From an uncultured Bacilli bacterium (GTDB lineage Bacteria > Bacillota_I > Bacilli_A > RF39 > UBA660): DNA of 8,678 nucleotides. The notes under the pieces are model-generated. The model was not told where the DNA came from, made no database searches, and worked only from the letters and a program-made list of their open reading frames with translations. The position numbers and the translations under genes are program-made. Position 1 is the stretch's first letter; every line of letters starts with the position of its first letter. The stretch is taken from assembly GCA_947624855.1 (NCBI GenBank), contig CANQMC010000049.1:1-8678 (forward strand), written 5' to 3'. Positions 1 through 7,520 of this stretch are shown piece by piece.

Positions 1-78
1 ACTTTTTTTTCTTCATATTTCATAAAGTTTTGCTTTTTAAATTAATTTACTCTTTTTTGCTGTTCTAAATGCTTTCTA

Positions 79-107
79 TTGCTTTTTTATTAATTATTTG
101 ATAAAAT
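79..107 (+). promoter_or_regulatory. Predicted sigma-A-type promoter of the four-gene polyol-phosphate operon
   Basis: A -35-like TTGCTT (79-84) is followed by a 17-base spacer and the -10 box TAAAAT (102-107). A TG at 99-100 gives the extended -10 form TGnTAAAAT. Transcription would start near 113-115, leaving a leader of about 54 bases before the first gene. The -35 matches the consensus only in its first three bases, but the extended -10 compensates. The rest of 1-167 is AT-rich with no other feature I can support. In so AT-rich a background chance matches are common, so this is a motif call only. Confidence 0.55.
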
Positions 108-167
108 TAAGAAAAGAAATTAATTAAAGAATTAGTAAGAAGGGGTTATTAGGGAGGATTTTTATAA

Positions 168-1814
168 ATGGAAAGTAGTATTATAATTACAGATATATCT
201 TGGGAAAGAATATTTCTTACTATTAATTTTAAAGTTTGCAAAAAACCTTTTAAAGTAGAATATCATCAAATTGGTTTATATAATCGAAATTTAAATAAAT
301 TTATTGTATTAACTCCAGAGGTTATAGATAAGAAAAATGATGAATTTGCTTTTACTATTAATATTACAGCAATTGATAATAGAGAGTTTTTAGCTAATGG
401 TGACTGGCGAATTGGTTATTTTGAAGATGAATTTTTTGTTAATGCTTTAGTTGATTATGATTTAGCTTATCGTTTTCCAGATTTATCAAGAATTTTTAGA
501 TATGGAAAAGGTAAAATATATGCATATACAGTTAATTTTGATTTAACTTCTAAAAATGATGATATTTATTTTTTAATGCGTAGTTATTTTATGAAAAAAA
601 ATGAAAAATGGTTAAAAAGGAATTATTTTGAAGAAGGTAAATATACTCATCAAATAATGAATAGATTAATGTTTAAATATAAAACTATATTATTAAATTT
701 TGCTTATAAATTCTTTTCAATTTTTTATCCAAAAACTGGTAAAAATGTACTTTTTATGTCAGAAACTAATCCTTTTATTAATGGAAATTTAGAAGCATTA
801 GACAATAAAATGAAAGAATTAAAATGGGATAAAGAATATAATGTTTCTTATTCTTTTAGAAGAGCAGTCGGAAACAATAAATCAATTTTTAGTTGGTTAA
901 AAATAATTAACAAAATTGCTAAACAAGATTATATATTTTTAGATAATTATGCTCCTTTATTCAATTTTATAAATGTTAATAAAAAAACTACCTTAATTCA
1001 ATTATGGCATGCAGGCGGAGGATTTAAAGCAGTTGGTTATTGCCGATTTGGTAAAGATGGTTCTCCTTTTCCTTCTATGTCAGTTCATAAAAAATATAAA
1101 TATGGCTTTGTAGGATCAGAAAAGTTAATTAAAGTTTTTGAGGAAGTATGGGGAATTGATAAAGAATCTATATATCCTTATGGAATGCCTAGATTAGATA
1201 ATTTTTTTGATAATGAAAAAATAAATAATATAAAAAAAGATTTTTATGAAAAATATCCTAACTTTAAAGGCAAAAAAATTATTTTATTTGCTCCAACTTA
1301 TAGAGGTGTAGGTCAATCTAAAGCTTATTATGATTTTACAAAACTTGATTTTGAAAGAATTTTTAATTTTTGTAAAGATGAATATGTTTTTCTTCTTAAA
1401 TTACATCCATTTATATTAACTAAACCTCATATTCCTTTAGAATATATTGAACGAATATATGATATAAGTGATTATCCAAATATTAATGATTTATATTTTG
1501 TTACAGATATTTTTATTACAGATTATTCTTCTAGTTATTATGAATTTGCTATGTTAAAGAAACCTATGTTATTTTATACATATGATAGACAAATTTATGA
1601 ACTTGCTCGAGGAGTTTATTGTGATATAAAAGAAACTGCTCCAGGTAAAGTTTGTGATACATTTGATGAATTAATGAATTCATTAGAAAATAAAGATTAT
1701 GATTTAGAAAAAACTCTTAAATATGCTAAAGAGCAATTTGGAGATTATAAAGGAAATGCTAGTGAAAAAATATTAAGAAAAGTTTTAAAAGGAGAAGAAT
1801 ATGAAGAAAAATAA
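168..1814 (+). CDS. CDP-glycerol/CDP-ribitol-type polyol-phosphate transferase (TagF/TarL-like, teichoic-acid polymerase family)
   Basis: This 548-residue protein belongs to the CDP-glycerol:glycerophosphotransferase family, membrane-associated cytoplasmic enzymes that move a polyol phosphate from a CDP donor onto a lipid-linked acceptor. Residues 1 to about 120 look beta-rich (ITDISWERIFLTI near the start), like the extra N-terminal domain of longer TarL/TarF-type polymerases. The GT-B-like catalytic part covers about 190-540. It shows QLWHAGGGFKAVGY (278-291, His281), YPYGMPRLD (336-344), LFAPTYRG (373-380), LLKLHPF (409-415, His413) and TDYSSSYYEF (451-460). The two histidines match the catalytic pair known in TagF. 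Length resembles TarL-type polymerases rather than the roughly 380-residue TagB primases. The start is fixed by a strong site, AGGGAGGA (151-158), about ten bases before ATG. The end overlaps the next gene by 14 bases. Whether the donor is CDP-glycerol, CDP-ribitol or another CDP-polyol cannot be read from sequence; the adjacent cytidylyltransferase and SDR argue for a polyol made locally. Confidence 0.88.
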   Translation: MESSIIITDISWERIFLTINFKVCKKPFKVEYHQIGLYNRNLNKFIVLTPEVIDKKNDEFAFTINITAIDNREFLANGDWRIGYFEDEFFVNALVDYDLAYRFPDLSRIFRYGKGKIYAYTVNFDLTSKNDDIYFLMRSYFMKKNEKWLKRNYFEEGKYTHQIMNRLMFKYKTILLNFAYKFFSIFYPKTGKNVLFMSETNPFINGNLEALDNKMKELKWDKEYNVSYSFRRAVGNNKSIFSWLKIINKIAKQDYIFLDNYAPLFNFINVNKKTTLIQLWHAGGGFKAVGYCRFGKDGSPFPSMSVHKKYKYGFVGSEKLIKVFEEVWGIDKESIYPYGMPRLDNFFDNEKINNIKKDFYEKYPNFKGKKIILFAPTYRGVGQSKAYYDFTKLDFERIFNFCKDEYVFLLKLHPFILTKPHIPLEYIERIYDISDYPNINDLYFVTDIFITDYSSSYYEFAMLKKPMLFYTYDRQIYELARGVYCDIKETAPGKVCDTFDELMNSLENKDYDLEKTLKYAKEQFGDYKGNASEKILRKVLKGEEYEEK

Positions 1815-2586
1815 AAATATTGCAATTATTTTTGCAGGTGGTAGTGGTACTAGAATGGGAATAAAAGATATTCCTAAACAATTTTTAGAAATTAATAATA
1901 TACCTATTATTATTCATACTTTAAAAATATTTGATAATCATCCAAATATTGATGAAATTTATATTGGATGTATAGCTTCTTGGTTAGATTATTTAAAAAA
2001 TATAGTTAAAGATTTTAATTTAAAAAAAGTTAAATCAATAATTGAAGGTGGAGATACTGGTCAAGATACTATTTATAAAATTTTAAAAGAAGCTCGCTGC
2101 TATAATGATGGTGATTCTATTGTATTAATTCATGATGGAGTTAGACCTTATATACCTAGTGAAGTTATCGATAATAATATTGAAGCTGTTAAAAAATATG
2201 GTACTGCGATTACTTGTACTACAGCTAATGAAACTATATTATTAAGTAAAAATGGAGTTAAAGTAGATGCTGTTCCAATTCGTAAAGAAATGTTTTTAGG
2301 TCAAGCACCTCAATCTTTTGTTTTAGATGATATTTTAGATGCTCATGAACAAATCAGAAAAATTAATCCTAATTATGAAAATATTTCTGATTCATGTACT
2401 TTATATAATCAACTTGGTAAAGATGTACATATGGTTCAAGGGGCTAAAGGTAATTTAAAAATAACAGATTCAATAGATTATTTTATTATGACTGCAATAC
2501 TAAACAATTTAAAAAATGGTAAACCTGCAGATATTCCTTTAGATAGTGTAAAAGAAAGGAAAGCCCATTATGAAGAAAATAATTGA
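1801..2586 (+). CDS. IspD/TarI-family cytidylyltransferase (probable CDP-polyol synthase)
   Basis: This 261-residue enzyme should join CTP to a sugar-alcohol phosphate, giving a CDP-activated polyol and pyrophosphate. The nucleotide-binding loop is FAGGSGTRMG (11-20), followed by PKQF (25-28) with the expected lysine. Further family motifs are HDGVRP (111-116), RKEMFLGQAPQSF (161-173) and KITD (220-223). The PIRKEMFLGQAPQSF region and the teichoic-acid-type neighbours favour ribitol-phosphate cytidylyltransferase (TarI) over the isoprenoid enzyme IspD. The usual GGxxR segment reads GGDTGQDTI (83-91), with glycine where IspD/TarI proteins normally have arginine. A short charged tail follows residue 240. 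The ATG lies inside the end of the preceding gene, with AAAAGGAG (1787-1794) six bases upstream, so translation is probably coupled. It ends in TGA inside the next gene (17-base overlap). The family call is firm. The exact polyol (ribitol, arabinitol, mannitol or other) is open. Confidence 0.87.
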   Translation: MKKNKNIAIIFAGGSGTRMGIKDIPKQFLEINNIPIIIHTLKIFDNHPNIDEIYIGCIASWLDYLKNIVKDFNLKKVKSIIEGGDTGQDTIYKILKEARCYNDGDSIVLIHDGVRPYIPSEVIDNNIEAVKKYGTAITCTTANETILLSKNGVKVDAVPIRKEMFLGQAPQSFVLDDILDAHEQIRKINPNYENISDSCTLYNQLGKDVHMVQGAKGNLKITDSIDYFIMTAILNNLKNGKPADIPLDSVKERKAHYEENN

Positions 2587-3619
2587 AAATGATTTACTTG
2601 AACTTATTAAACGAAATGATTGTGGAAATTTTTTAAATAATAAACGTATTTTAATAACTGGAGCTAATGGACTTATTGCTAATTATTTAACTTTATATTT
2701 ATTAATGTATAATAAAATTAAAAATACAAATATTAAAGTTGTTGCGTTAATTAGAAATAGTGATTTTATTAAAAATGGTGATATTTTTAAAAATGATAAA
2801 AATTTAGAAATTTTAAAACAAGATGTTTGTGAAGAATTAAATTATTCAGAAAATATAGATTATATATTTCATGCAGCAGGTAATGCAAGTGCATATAAAA
2901 TTAGAAATAATCCTGTTGATATAATTAAATCTAATTTAATTGGTACTATTAATATTTTGGAATTTGCTAAAAAACATAATACTAAAAAAGTTATATTTCC
3001 TTCAACTAGAGAAATTTATGGAAAAATTGATAATTTAGATAAAATTACAGAAAAAGATATGGGAATATTAGATCCATTAGAAGCAAGAAATTGTTATCCT
3101 GAAAGTAAAAGAATGGCAGAATCTATTATTAAATCTTATAGTGAGCAATATAATTTAAATTTTAATATTCTTCGAATTGCTCATACTTATGGACCTTCAA
3201 TGATTTTAAAAAATGATGGTAGAGTTATGGCAGATTTAATTAATAATGTTGTTAATAATGAAGATATTATTTTAAATAGTGATGGAACTGCTATTAGAGC
3301 TTTTTGTTATGTAACTGATGCAATAGATGGAATATTAAGAGTTATTAAAGATGGTATTAATAATGAAGCTTATAATTTATCTAATACTAAAGAACCTATA
3401 ACTATTCGAGATTTAAGTAATAAAATTATTAATATTTCTAAAAAGAATCTTCAAGTTAAATTTAAAAAAGCCTCTGATGAAATTTTAAAAGGATATACAA
3501 ATTATAAAATTGTTGAAATGGATAATTCTAAATTACAAAGTCTTAATTGGAAACCTGTAATTAATTTAGATGAAGGAATTTTACGTACTTTGAATTATTT
3601 TGAAGAAGATAGAGGTTAA
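2570..3619 (+). CDS. NAD-dependent epimerase/dehydratase-family protein (extended SDR), probable polyol or nucleotide-sugar step
   Basis: This 349-residue cytoplasmic oxidoreductase belongs to the extended short-chain dehydrogenase/reductase superfamily. The Rossmann fold opens at about residue 26 with RILITGANGLIANYL, a GxxGxxA dinucleotide loop. It continues with HAAG (101-104), PSTREIYG (144-151) supplying the active-site serine/threonine, and the catalytic YPESK (176-180, YxxxK). LRIAHTYGP (201-209) and RAFCYVTDAIDGIL (243-256) are typical of UDP-glucuronate decarboxylase and sugar 4,6-dehydratase relatives. The substrate is not evident. Because it directly follows a TarI-like gene, it may make the polyol phosphate by reducing a ketose phosphate, the job TarJ does in classic operons. 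Alternatively it may modify a nucleotide-activated sugar. The start is set by GAAAGGA (2554-2560) nine bases upstream, within the previous gene. The stop TAA lies two bases before the next ATG. The superfamily is certain; the role is inferred. Confidence 0.85.
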   Translation: MKKIIENDLLELIKRNDCGNFLNNKRILITGANGLIANYLTLYLLMYNKIKNTNIKVVALIRNSDFIKNGDIFKNDKNLEILKQDVCEELNYSENIDYIFHAAGNASAYKIRNNPVDIIKSNLIGTINILEFAKKHNTKKVIFPSTREIYGKIDNLDKITEKDMGILDPLEARNCYPESKRMAESIIKSYSEQYNLNFNILRIAHTYGPSMILKNDGRVMADLINNVVNNEDIILNSDGTAIRAFCYVTDAIDGILRVIKDGINNEAYNLSNTKEPITIRDLSNKIINISKKNLQVKFKKASDEILKGYTNYKIVEMDNSKLQSLNWKPVINLDEGILRTLNYFEEDRG

Positions 3620-3621
3620 TT

Positions 3622-4746
3622 ATGGCTTTACTTGCTTATATTTATAAATTTTGTTTAAATATTGTTTATTTATTTTTTAAATTATTTAAAACTCGTAAAC
3701 AAATAACTTTTATAAGTAGACAAAGTGATCATAAATCTATTGATATTATACTTTTAGAAAAGGAATTAAATAAGGAGTTAAAAGATTTTGAAATCATTAC
3801 TTTATGTAAAACAATAAAGCCTTCAATTTTAGGAAAAATTTCTTATTTTTTTTATATTTTTAAATTAATGTTTCATATATCTCGCTCGAAAATAGTTATT
3901 TTAGATTCTTATTGTATTCCTATATCAATTCTTAAACATAAAAAAGATTTGATTGTTATTCAAATGTGGCATGCGATAGGTTTAATGAAAAAAGCAGGTT
4001 ATGCTTCTATTAATTTAAAGGAAGGTAGAAAAAAATCATTAGCTAAGGCTATGAATATGCATAAAAATTATGATTTAGTCTTTGCAAGTTCAAAAAAATG
4101 TATAAAACCAATATCTGAAGTATTTAATATAGATAAAGATAAAGTATTAGTTCAGCTTTTACCAAGAGTTGATTTATTAAAAGATAATAATTATATTGAT
4201 AATCGTAAACAAATTATATTTAAAAAATATCCTAAATGTAAAGAAAAAATAAATATAGTTTATGTTCCTACTTTTAGAAAAAATAGCGATTTATTAATTA
4301 AAAAAATATATGAATTAATTAACAGTGTTGATTATCAAAAATATAATTTAATAATTAAACTTCATCCAAATTCAAATATAGAAATTAAGGATAAAAGAGT
4401 AATTATTGATAATTATTTTAATAGTTTAGATATGCTTTTAATAGCAGATTATGTTATATCTGATTATTCTGCAATAATTTATGAAAGTTGTATATTGAAT
4501 AAACCTATTGCTTTTTATGCTTTTGATTTAGATGATTATGATGTTAGAAGAGGATTTTTTATAAATTATAAAGAAGAAGTTCCAGGTATAATTTTAGATA
4601 ATGCTAAAGAACTTTTAGATAAATTTTTAAATTCTAAATATGATTATAAAAAGGCTCAAGTTTTTATTAATAATTATATTGATTTTAAAGATAATGAACA
4701 AACTAAAGAAATTGTTATGTTAATAAAAAAATATTTAAAAAAGTAA
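3622..4746 (+). CDS. CDP-glycerol glycerophosphotransferase-family protein (TagB/TarB-like length)
   Basis: This second polyol-phosphate transferase, 374 residues, is a shorter paralogue of the operon's first gene and lacks its beta-rich N-terminal domain. A hydrophobic, basic-flanked N-terminus (about 4-23, with TRK following) suits peripheral membrane binding. Matching motifs are QMWHAIGLMKKAGY (114-127, His117), VPTFR (215-219), IIKLHPN (244-250, His248), ISDYSAIIYES (279-289) and a final EEVPG (318-322). The length is close to TagB/TarB primases, so one reading is that it adds the first unit and the long gene extends the chain. It could equally add a second type of unit. The start follows the SDR stop after two bases, with AGAGG (3611-3615) six bases before ATG. 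The 3' end forms one arm of the convergent terminator hairpin. Family confident; primer-versus-polymerase role inferred from length alone. Confidence 0.86.
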   Translation: MALLAYIYKFCLNIVYLFFKLFKTRKQITFISRQSDHKSIDIILLEKELNKELKDFEIITLCKTIKPSILGKISYFFYIFKLMFHISRSKIVILDSYCIPISILKHKKDLIVIQMWHAIGLMKKAGYASINLKEGRKKSLAKAMNMHKNYDLVFASSKKCIKPISEVFNIDKDKVLVQLLPRVDLLKDNNYIDNRKQIIFKKYPKCKEKINIVYVPTFRKNSDLLIKKIYELINSVDYQKYNLIIKLHPNSNIEIKDKRVIIDNYFNSLDMLLIADYVISDYSAIIYESCILNKPIAFYAFDLDDYDVRRGFFINYKEEVPGIILDNAKELLDKFLNSKYDYKKAQVFINNYIDFKDNEQTKEIVMLIKKYLKK

Positions 4747-4780
4747 TAAGTTGTTATTAATTATTACTTTTTCTTTTTTT
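4738..4780. terminator. Possible bidirectional intrinsic terminator between the convergent operons
   Basis: AAAAAGTAATAA (4738-4749) and TTATTACTTTTT (4761-4772) are perfect 12-base inverted arms around an 11-base loop. On the plus strand the stem is followed by C and a run of seven T. On the minus strand the stem is followed by TTTAAATATTTTTTT-like T-rich sequence. The left arm includes the last codon and stop of the plus-strand transferase, and the stop of the YfhO gene lies in the loop. The stem has only one G:C pair, so it is weak thermodynamically. The perfect symmetry and the position in a 10-base gap between converging genes are the main support. Confidence 0.55.
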
Positions 4781-7519
4781 ATAGGCTATGAATATAAATA
4801 TAATTATTCCACCTATTGATATTATTAATCCTTCTTTTAAATAAGGAGTATGATATTTAAGATATATTTCATGTTTACCTTTAGAGATATTGATTCCTAG
4901 AAAATATTTATTTGAAGTAAATGTTTCAACTTCTTTACCATCAACATATACTTTCCAACCTTTACTATACATTGTATTTAATTGTAATATACCATCTTCA
5001 GTTGCATTTGTTGTACCTTTTAAATAACCATTTTTGTATTCTGTTACATTAAAATTAGATCTTTTTAAATTTTGAATATCATTTGGATAATCATCCATTG
5101 GAACAGCATATATTTTAATATTATCAAAAGTATATTTTCCAATTTGGGATAATGATACTTCTACTTCATCTTTGGTATTATCGTAATATCCTAAGTTTAT
5201 TAATATATCGGGACATGGGAAATAGTAAGCACTTGTATAATAATCTTTTATTTCACGATCTTTTAAAACATTATTATACTTAACATTAACACGATAGCCA
5301 TAACTTGGTTGATACCATTTATATTCTTTTTTTAAATTTGCTATATCTGTTAAAGATGTTTCTTCTGTTACATTTAAATTTATCATTTCTTCTTTAGTAT
5401 ATGGTTTAAAATTAATATTTTCAAAAGAAATATAAACTTCACTGTTGATAATTTCATCTAATTTTAATTTAAAAGTATTATTATTTATATCTTTAATTTC
5501 AATATTATTTTTATCTATTATTCCATTTTCATCAATAAGTTCATAATTTATTTCTTTAAATTTTTTAACATTATAATTATGAGTTAATGAAGAAGAAATA
5601 TTTTCTTTATTTAATACTGTAGATTTTAATAAACTATCTTCTTTTTGTAATGGAGTTAATTTTTCATATTCTTCTTCGGTTATATAATTAGTGTATAAAG
5701 TACCAAAAGGTAAATAATAATCATTTTTATAAATTTTAGATGATGATTTATAATCATTTATTAATGAATAACCATATGGTACTGCGTTATTATCGTTATT
5801 AATTAAATATTTAACTCCTAATAAAGTCGTAATTTTAGTTCGATAATCAAATTCTTTATTTCCAAAACTTATATAGTGTTGAGGATTATTTAGATCTGTA
5901 TTTAGTTCATTATAAATATTTGGGGTTATGGAATAATAATGCCCTATTGAATTAAATTTTTTAATTAATGAAACATTCTCATAGTCATATGGACTTTTAC
6001 TTATTTTATAAAAATCATTATCAGATTCATTAATATAATTTATGGCTTTGTTAAAATCTGGAATATTATATGATGTATTTAATTTGGCATTTAAACCATT
6101 TTGATTTAAATATTCTGTTGTATAAAAATCTCCTTCAACATCAAAACGATATTTGACCGTGGTTATTATACCTAAAGTAAATACAAATAATAATATTATA
6201 TTAGATAATGAATATTTTTTATTTATAGAATTTAATTTATCTTTATAATATATAATTAAAATATATAATAATAGGAAAATAAATTGTATTTCTAAATATA
6301 ATTTTATGCTGACATCAAAGATAGCATTTATTCCTAAATATAATATAACGGCAGTTGTGATATATATTAAATCTTTTTTATCTAATTTATAATCTTTTAA
6401 AAATATTACTGTTATAAAGGAAAAGATAAACGATATAGCATATATCCATCTATTGTTAGGATAGCCAAAGCCACAAAATATAGAACCAATTTGAGAAATT
6501 AATAAAGGTACAAATAATATTAACAAGGTAATAAATAATGGATAATTTTCTTTTCTTTTGCGAAAAAATATCGGTAAAGAAATTAATATTAAAGATTGAA
6601 CTCCATAATCACTAGCATAGCCATTACTAGTTATATCTATTATATTAGACATAAAATTTCGGTAATATACTAATGAGTAAGGATATACAATTCCTTCTGA
6701 TGTTCGTTCAGAATTTAAAAATGAAATAATTGTTGGAAAAACAATAATCGCTGATATCATTATTCCTAAAAGACTATATAATAAAGTTTTTAATAGTACT
6801 TTTATTATTTTTTTGTAACCGTCTTTTTTGTATGTATAAATAGCTAATACTATTCCATAAACCCCTATTACTACTGATATCATAAAAGCAAAGTAAAAAT
6901 TAACCATATATGTTATAGCAATAATTGCAGTATAAAATAAAGGTTTATTTTCTTTTATTATTTTTTCTATTCCTATCATTATTAAAGGAAATAATATCAT
7001 AGCGTTTAAAAAGTAAGGGTGCCTTACTCCCATGATTATAGTAAACGTACAAAACGTATACATTAAAGAGCCTATTGTAGATGGTAAAAATGGCATTTTT
7101 TTGAATCTACAAAAGCATAAAAAGGCTATACCTACAAAATATAATCTTAATAAAACTAATAAACTATATACATTTTCTACTGCACTTGTGGGAAATAATA
7201 CTGATATATAAGAGAAAATATCGCCAGATATATAATAAGCAAAATTGCTAAATAAATCAAATCCATTTCCGATATTCCATGTTAACGTTGAAAGATATCC
7301 AGTTCTAATAAATTCCACGATTAATGATCTTAAATATCTTAAATTAATAATATGTTGTTTTACTCCATCTGGTTCAGCCCAAATTAATCCTTTGTCATAT
7401 TTACCAAATATACTTAATAAAAATAATGTGATAATAACAAAAATAAAACTGTATAATAATAAACTTTTTACAAAATCTTTTTTTAGAAGATTATTTATTT
7501 TATTTTTTAATTTTTGCAT
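4757..7519 (-). CDS. yfhO: YfhO-family polytopic membrane protein, probable GT-C-type glycosyltransferase for teichoic-acid glycosylation
   Basis: This 920-residue membrane protein is of the YfhO family. In Bacillus and Listeria, YfhO/GtlB act with a CsbB-type partner, taking sugar from undecaprenyl phosphate outside the membrane to glycosylate lipoteichoic acid. Here a first membrane segment (about 18-38) precedes an extracytoplasmic loop with WAEPDGVKQH (47-56), whose Asp51 suits the catalytic acid of GT-C enzymes. About twelve further hydrophobic segments run to residue 453, with RHPYFLNAMILFPLI (166-180) and YPNNRW (353-358), both family-like. A long outside domain (about 455-890) ends in SKGWKVYVDGKEVE (852-865) and GKHEIYLKYHTP (881-892), then a last membrane helix (896-912) and a basic tail. 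The start lies one base after the upstream stop, with AGGAAGGA (7533-7540) about 13 bases before ATG, so it is probably coupled to csbB. The acceptor polymer and the sugar are inferred. Confidence 0.87.
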   Translation of the reverse strand: MQKLKNKINNLLKKDFVKSLLLYSFIFVIITLFLLSIFGKYDKGLIWAEPDGVKQHIINLRYLRSLIVEFIRTGYLSTLTWNIGNGFDLFSNFAYYISGDIFSYISVLFPTSAVENVYSLLVLLRLYFVGIAFLCFCRFKKMPFLPSTIGSLMYTFCTFTIIMGVRHPYFLNAMILFPLIMIGIEKIIKENKPLFYTAIIAITYMVNFYFAFMISVVIGVYGIVLAIYTYKKDGYKKIIKVLLKTLLYSLLGIMISAIIVFPTIISFLNSERTSEGIVYPYSLVYYRNFMSNIIDITSNGYASDYGVQSLILISLPIFFRKRKENYPLFITLLILFVPLLISQIGSIFCGFGYPNNRWIYAISFIFSFITVIFLKDYKLDKKDLIYITTAVILYLGINAIFDVSIKLYLEIQFIFLLLYILIIYYKDKLNSINKKYSLSNIILLFVFTLGIITTVKYRFDVEGDFYTTEYLNQNGLNAKLNTSYNIPDFNKAINYINESDNDFYKISKSPYDYENVSLIKKFNSIGHYYSITPNIYNELNTDLNNPQHYISFGNKEFDYRTKITTLLGVKYLINNDNNAVPYGYSLINDYKSSSKIYKNDYYLPFGTLYTNYITEEEYEKLTPLQKEDSLLKSTVLNKENISSSLTHNYNVKKFKEINYELIDENGIIDKNNIEIKDINNNTFKLKLDEIINSEVYISFENINFKPYTKEEMINLNVTEETSLTDIANLKKEYKWYQPSYGYRVNVKYNNVLKDREIKDYYTSAYYFPCPDILINLGYYDNTKDEVEVSLSQIGKYTFDNIKIYAVPMDDYPNDIQNLKRSNFNVTEYKNGYLKGTTNATEDGILQLNTMYSKGWKVYVDGKEVETFTSNKYFLGINISKGKHEIYLKYHTPYLKEGLIISIGGIIIFIFIAYKKRKSNN

Positions 7520-7520
7520 G

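Noticed and set aside
1..23. Possible start of a divergent minus-strand gene (ATG at 23 or 16 followed by lysine-rich codons)
   Set aside because: Only five to seven codons fall in the window and no ribosome site is visible upstream, so it cannot be supported.
1801..2586. Isoprenoid enzyme IspD (MEP pathway) as the identity of the cytidylyltransferase
   Set aside because: The QAPQSF-region sequence and the placement between teichoic-acid-type genes fit TarI-like polyol cytidylyltransferases better, and no other MEP-pathway gene is nearby.
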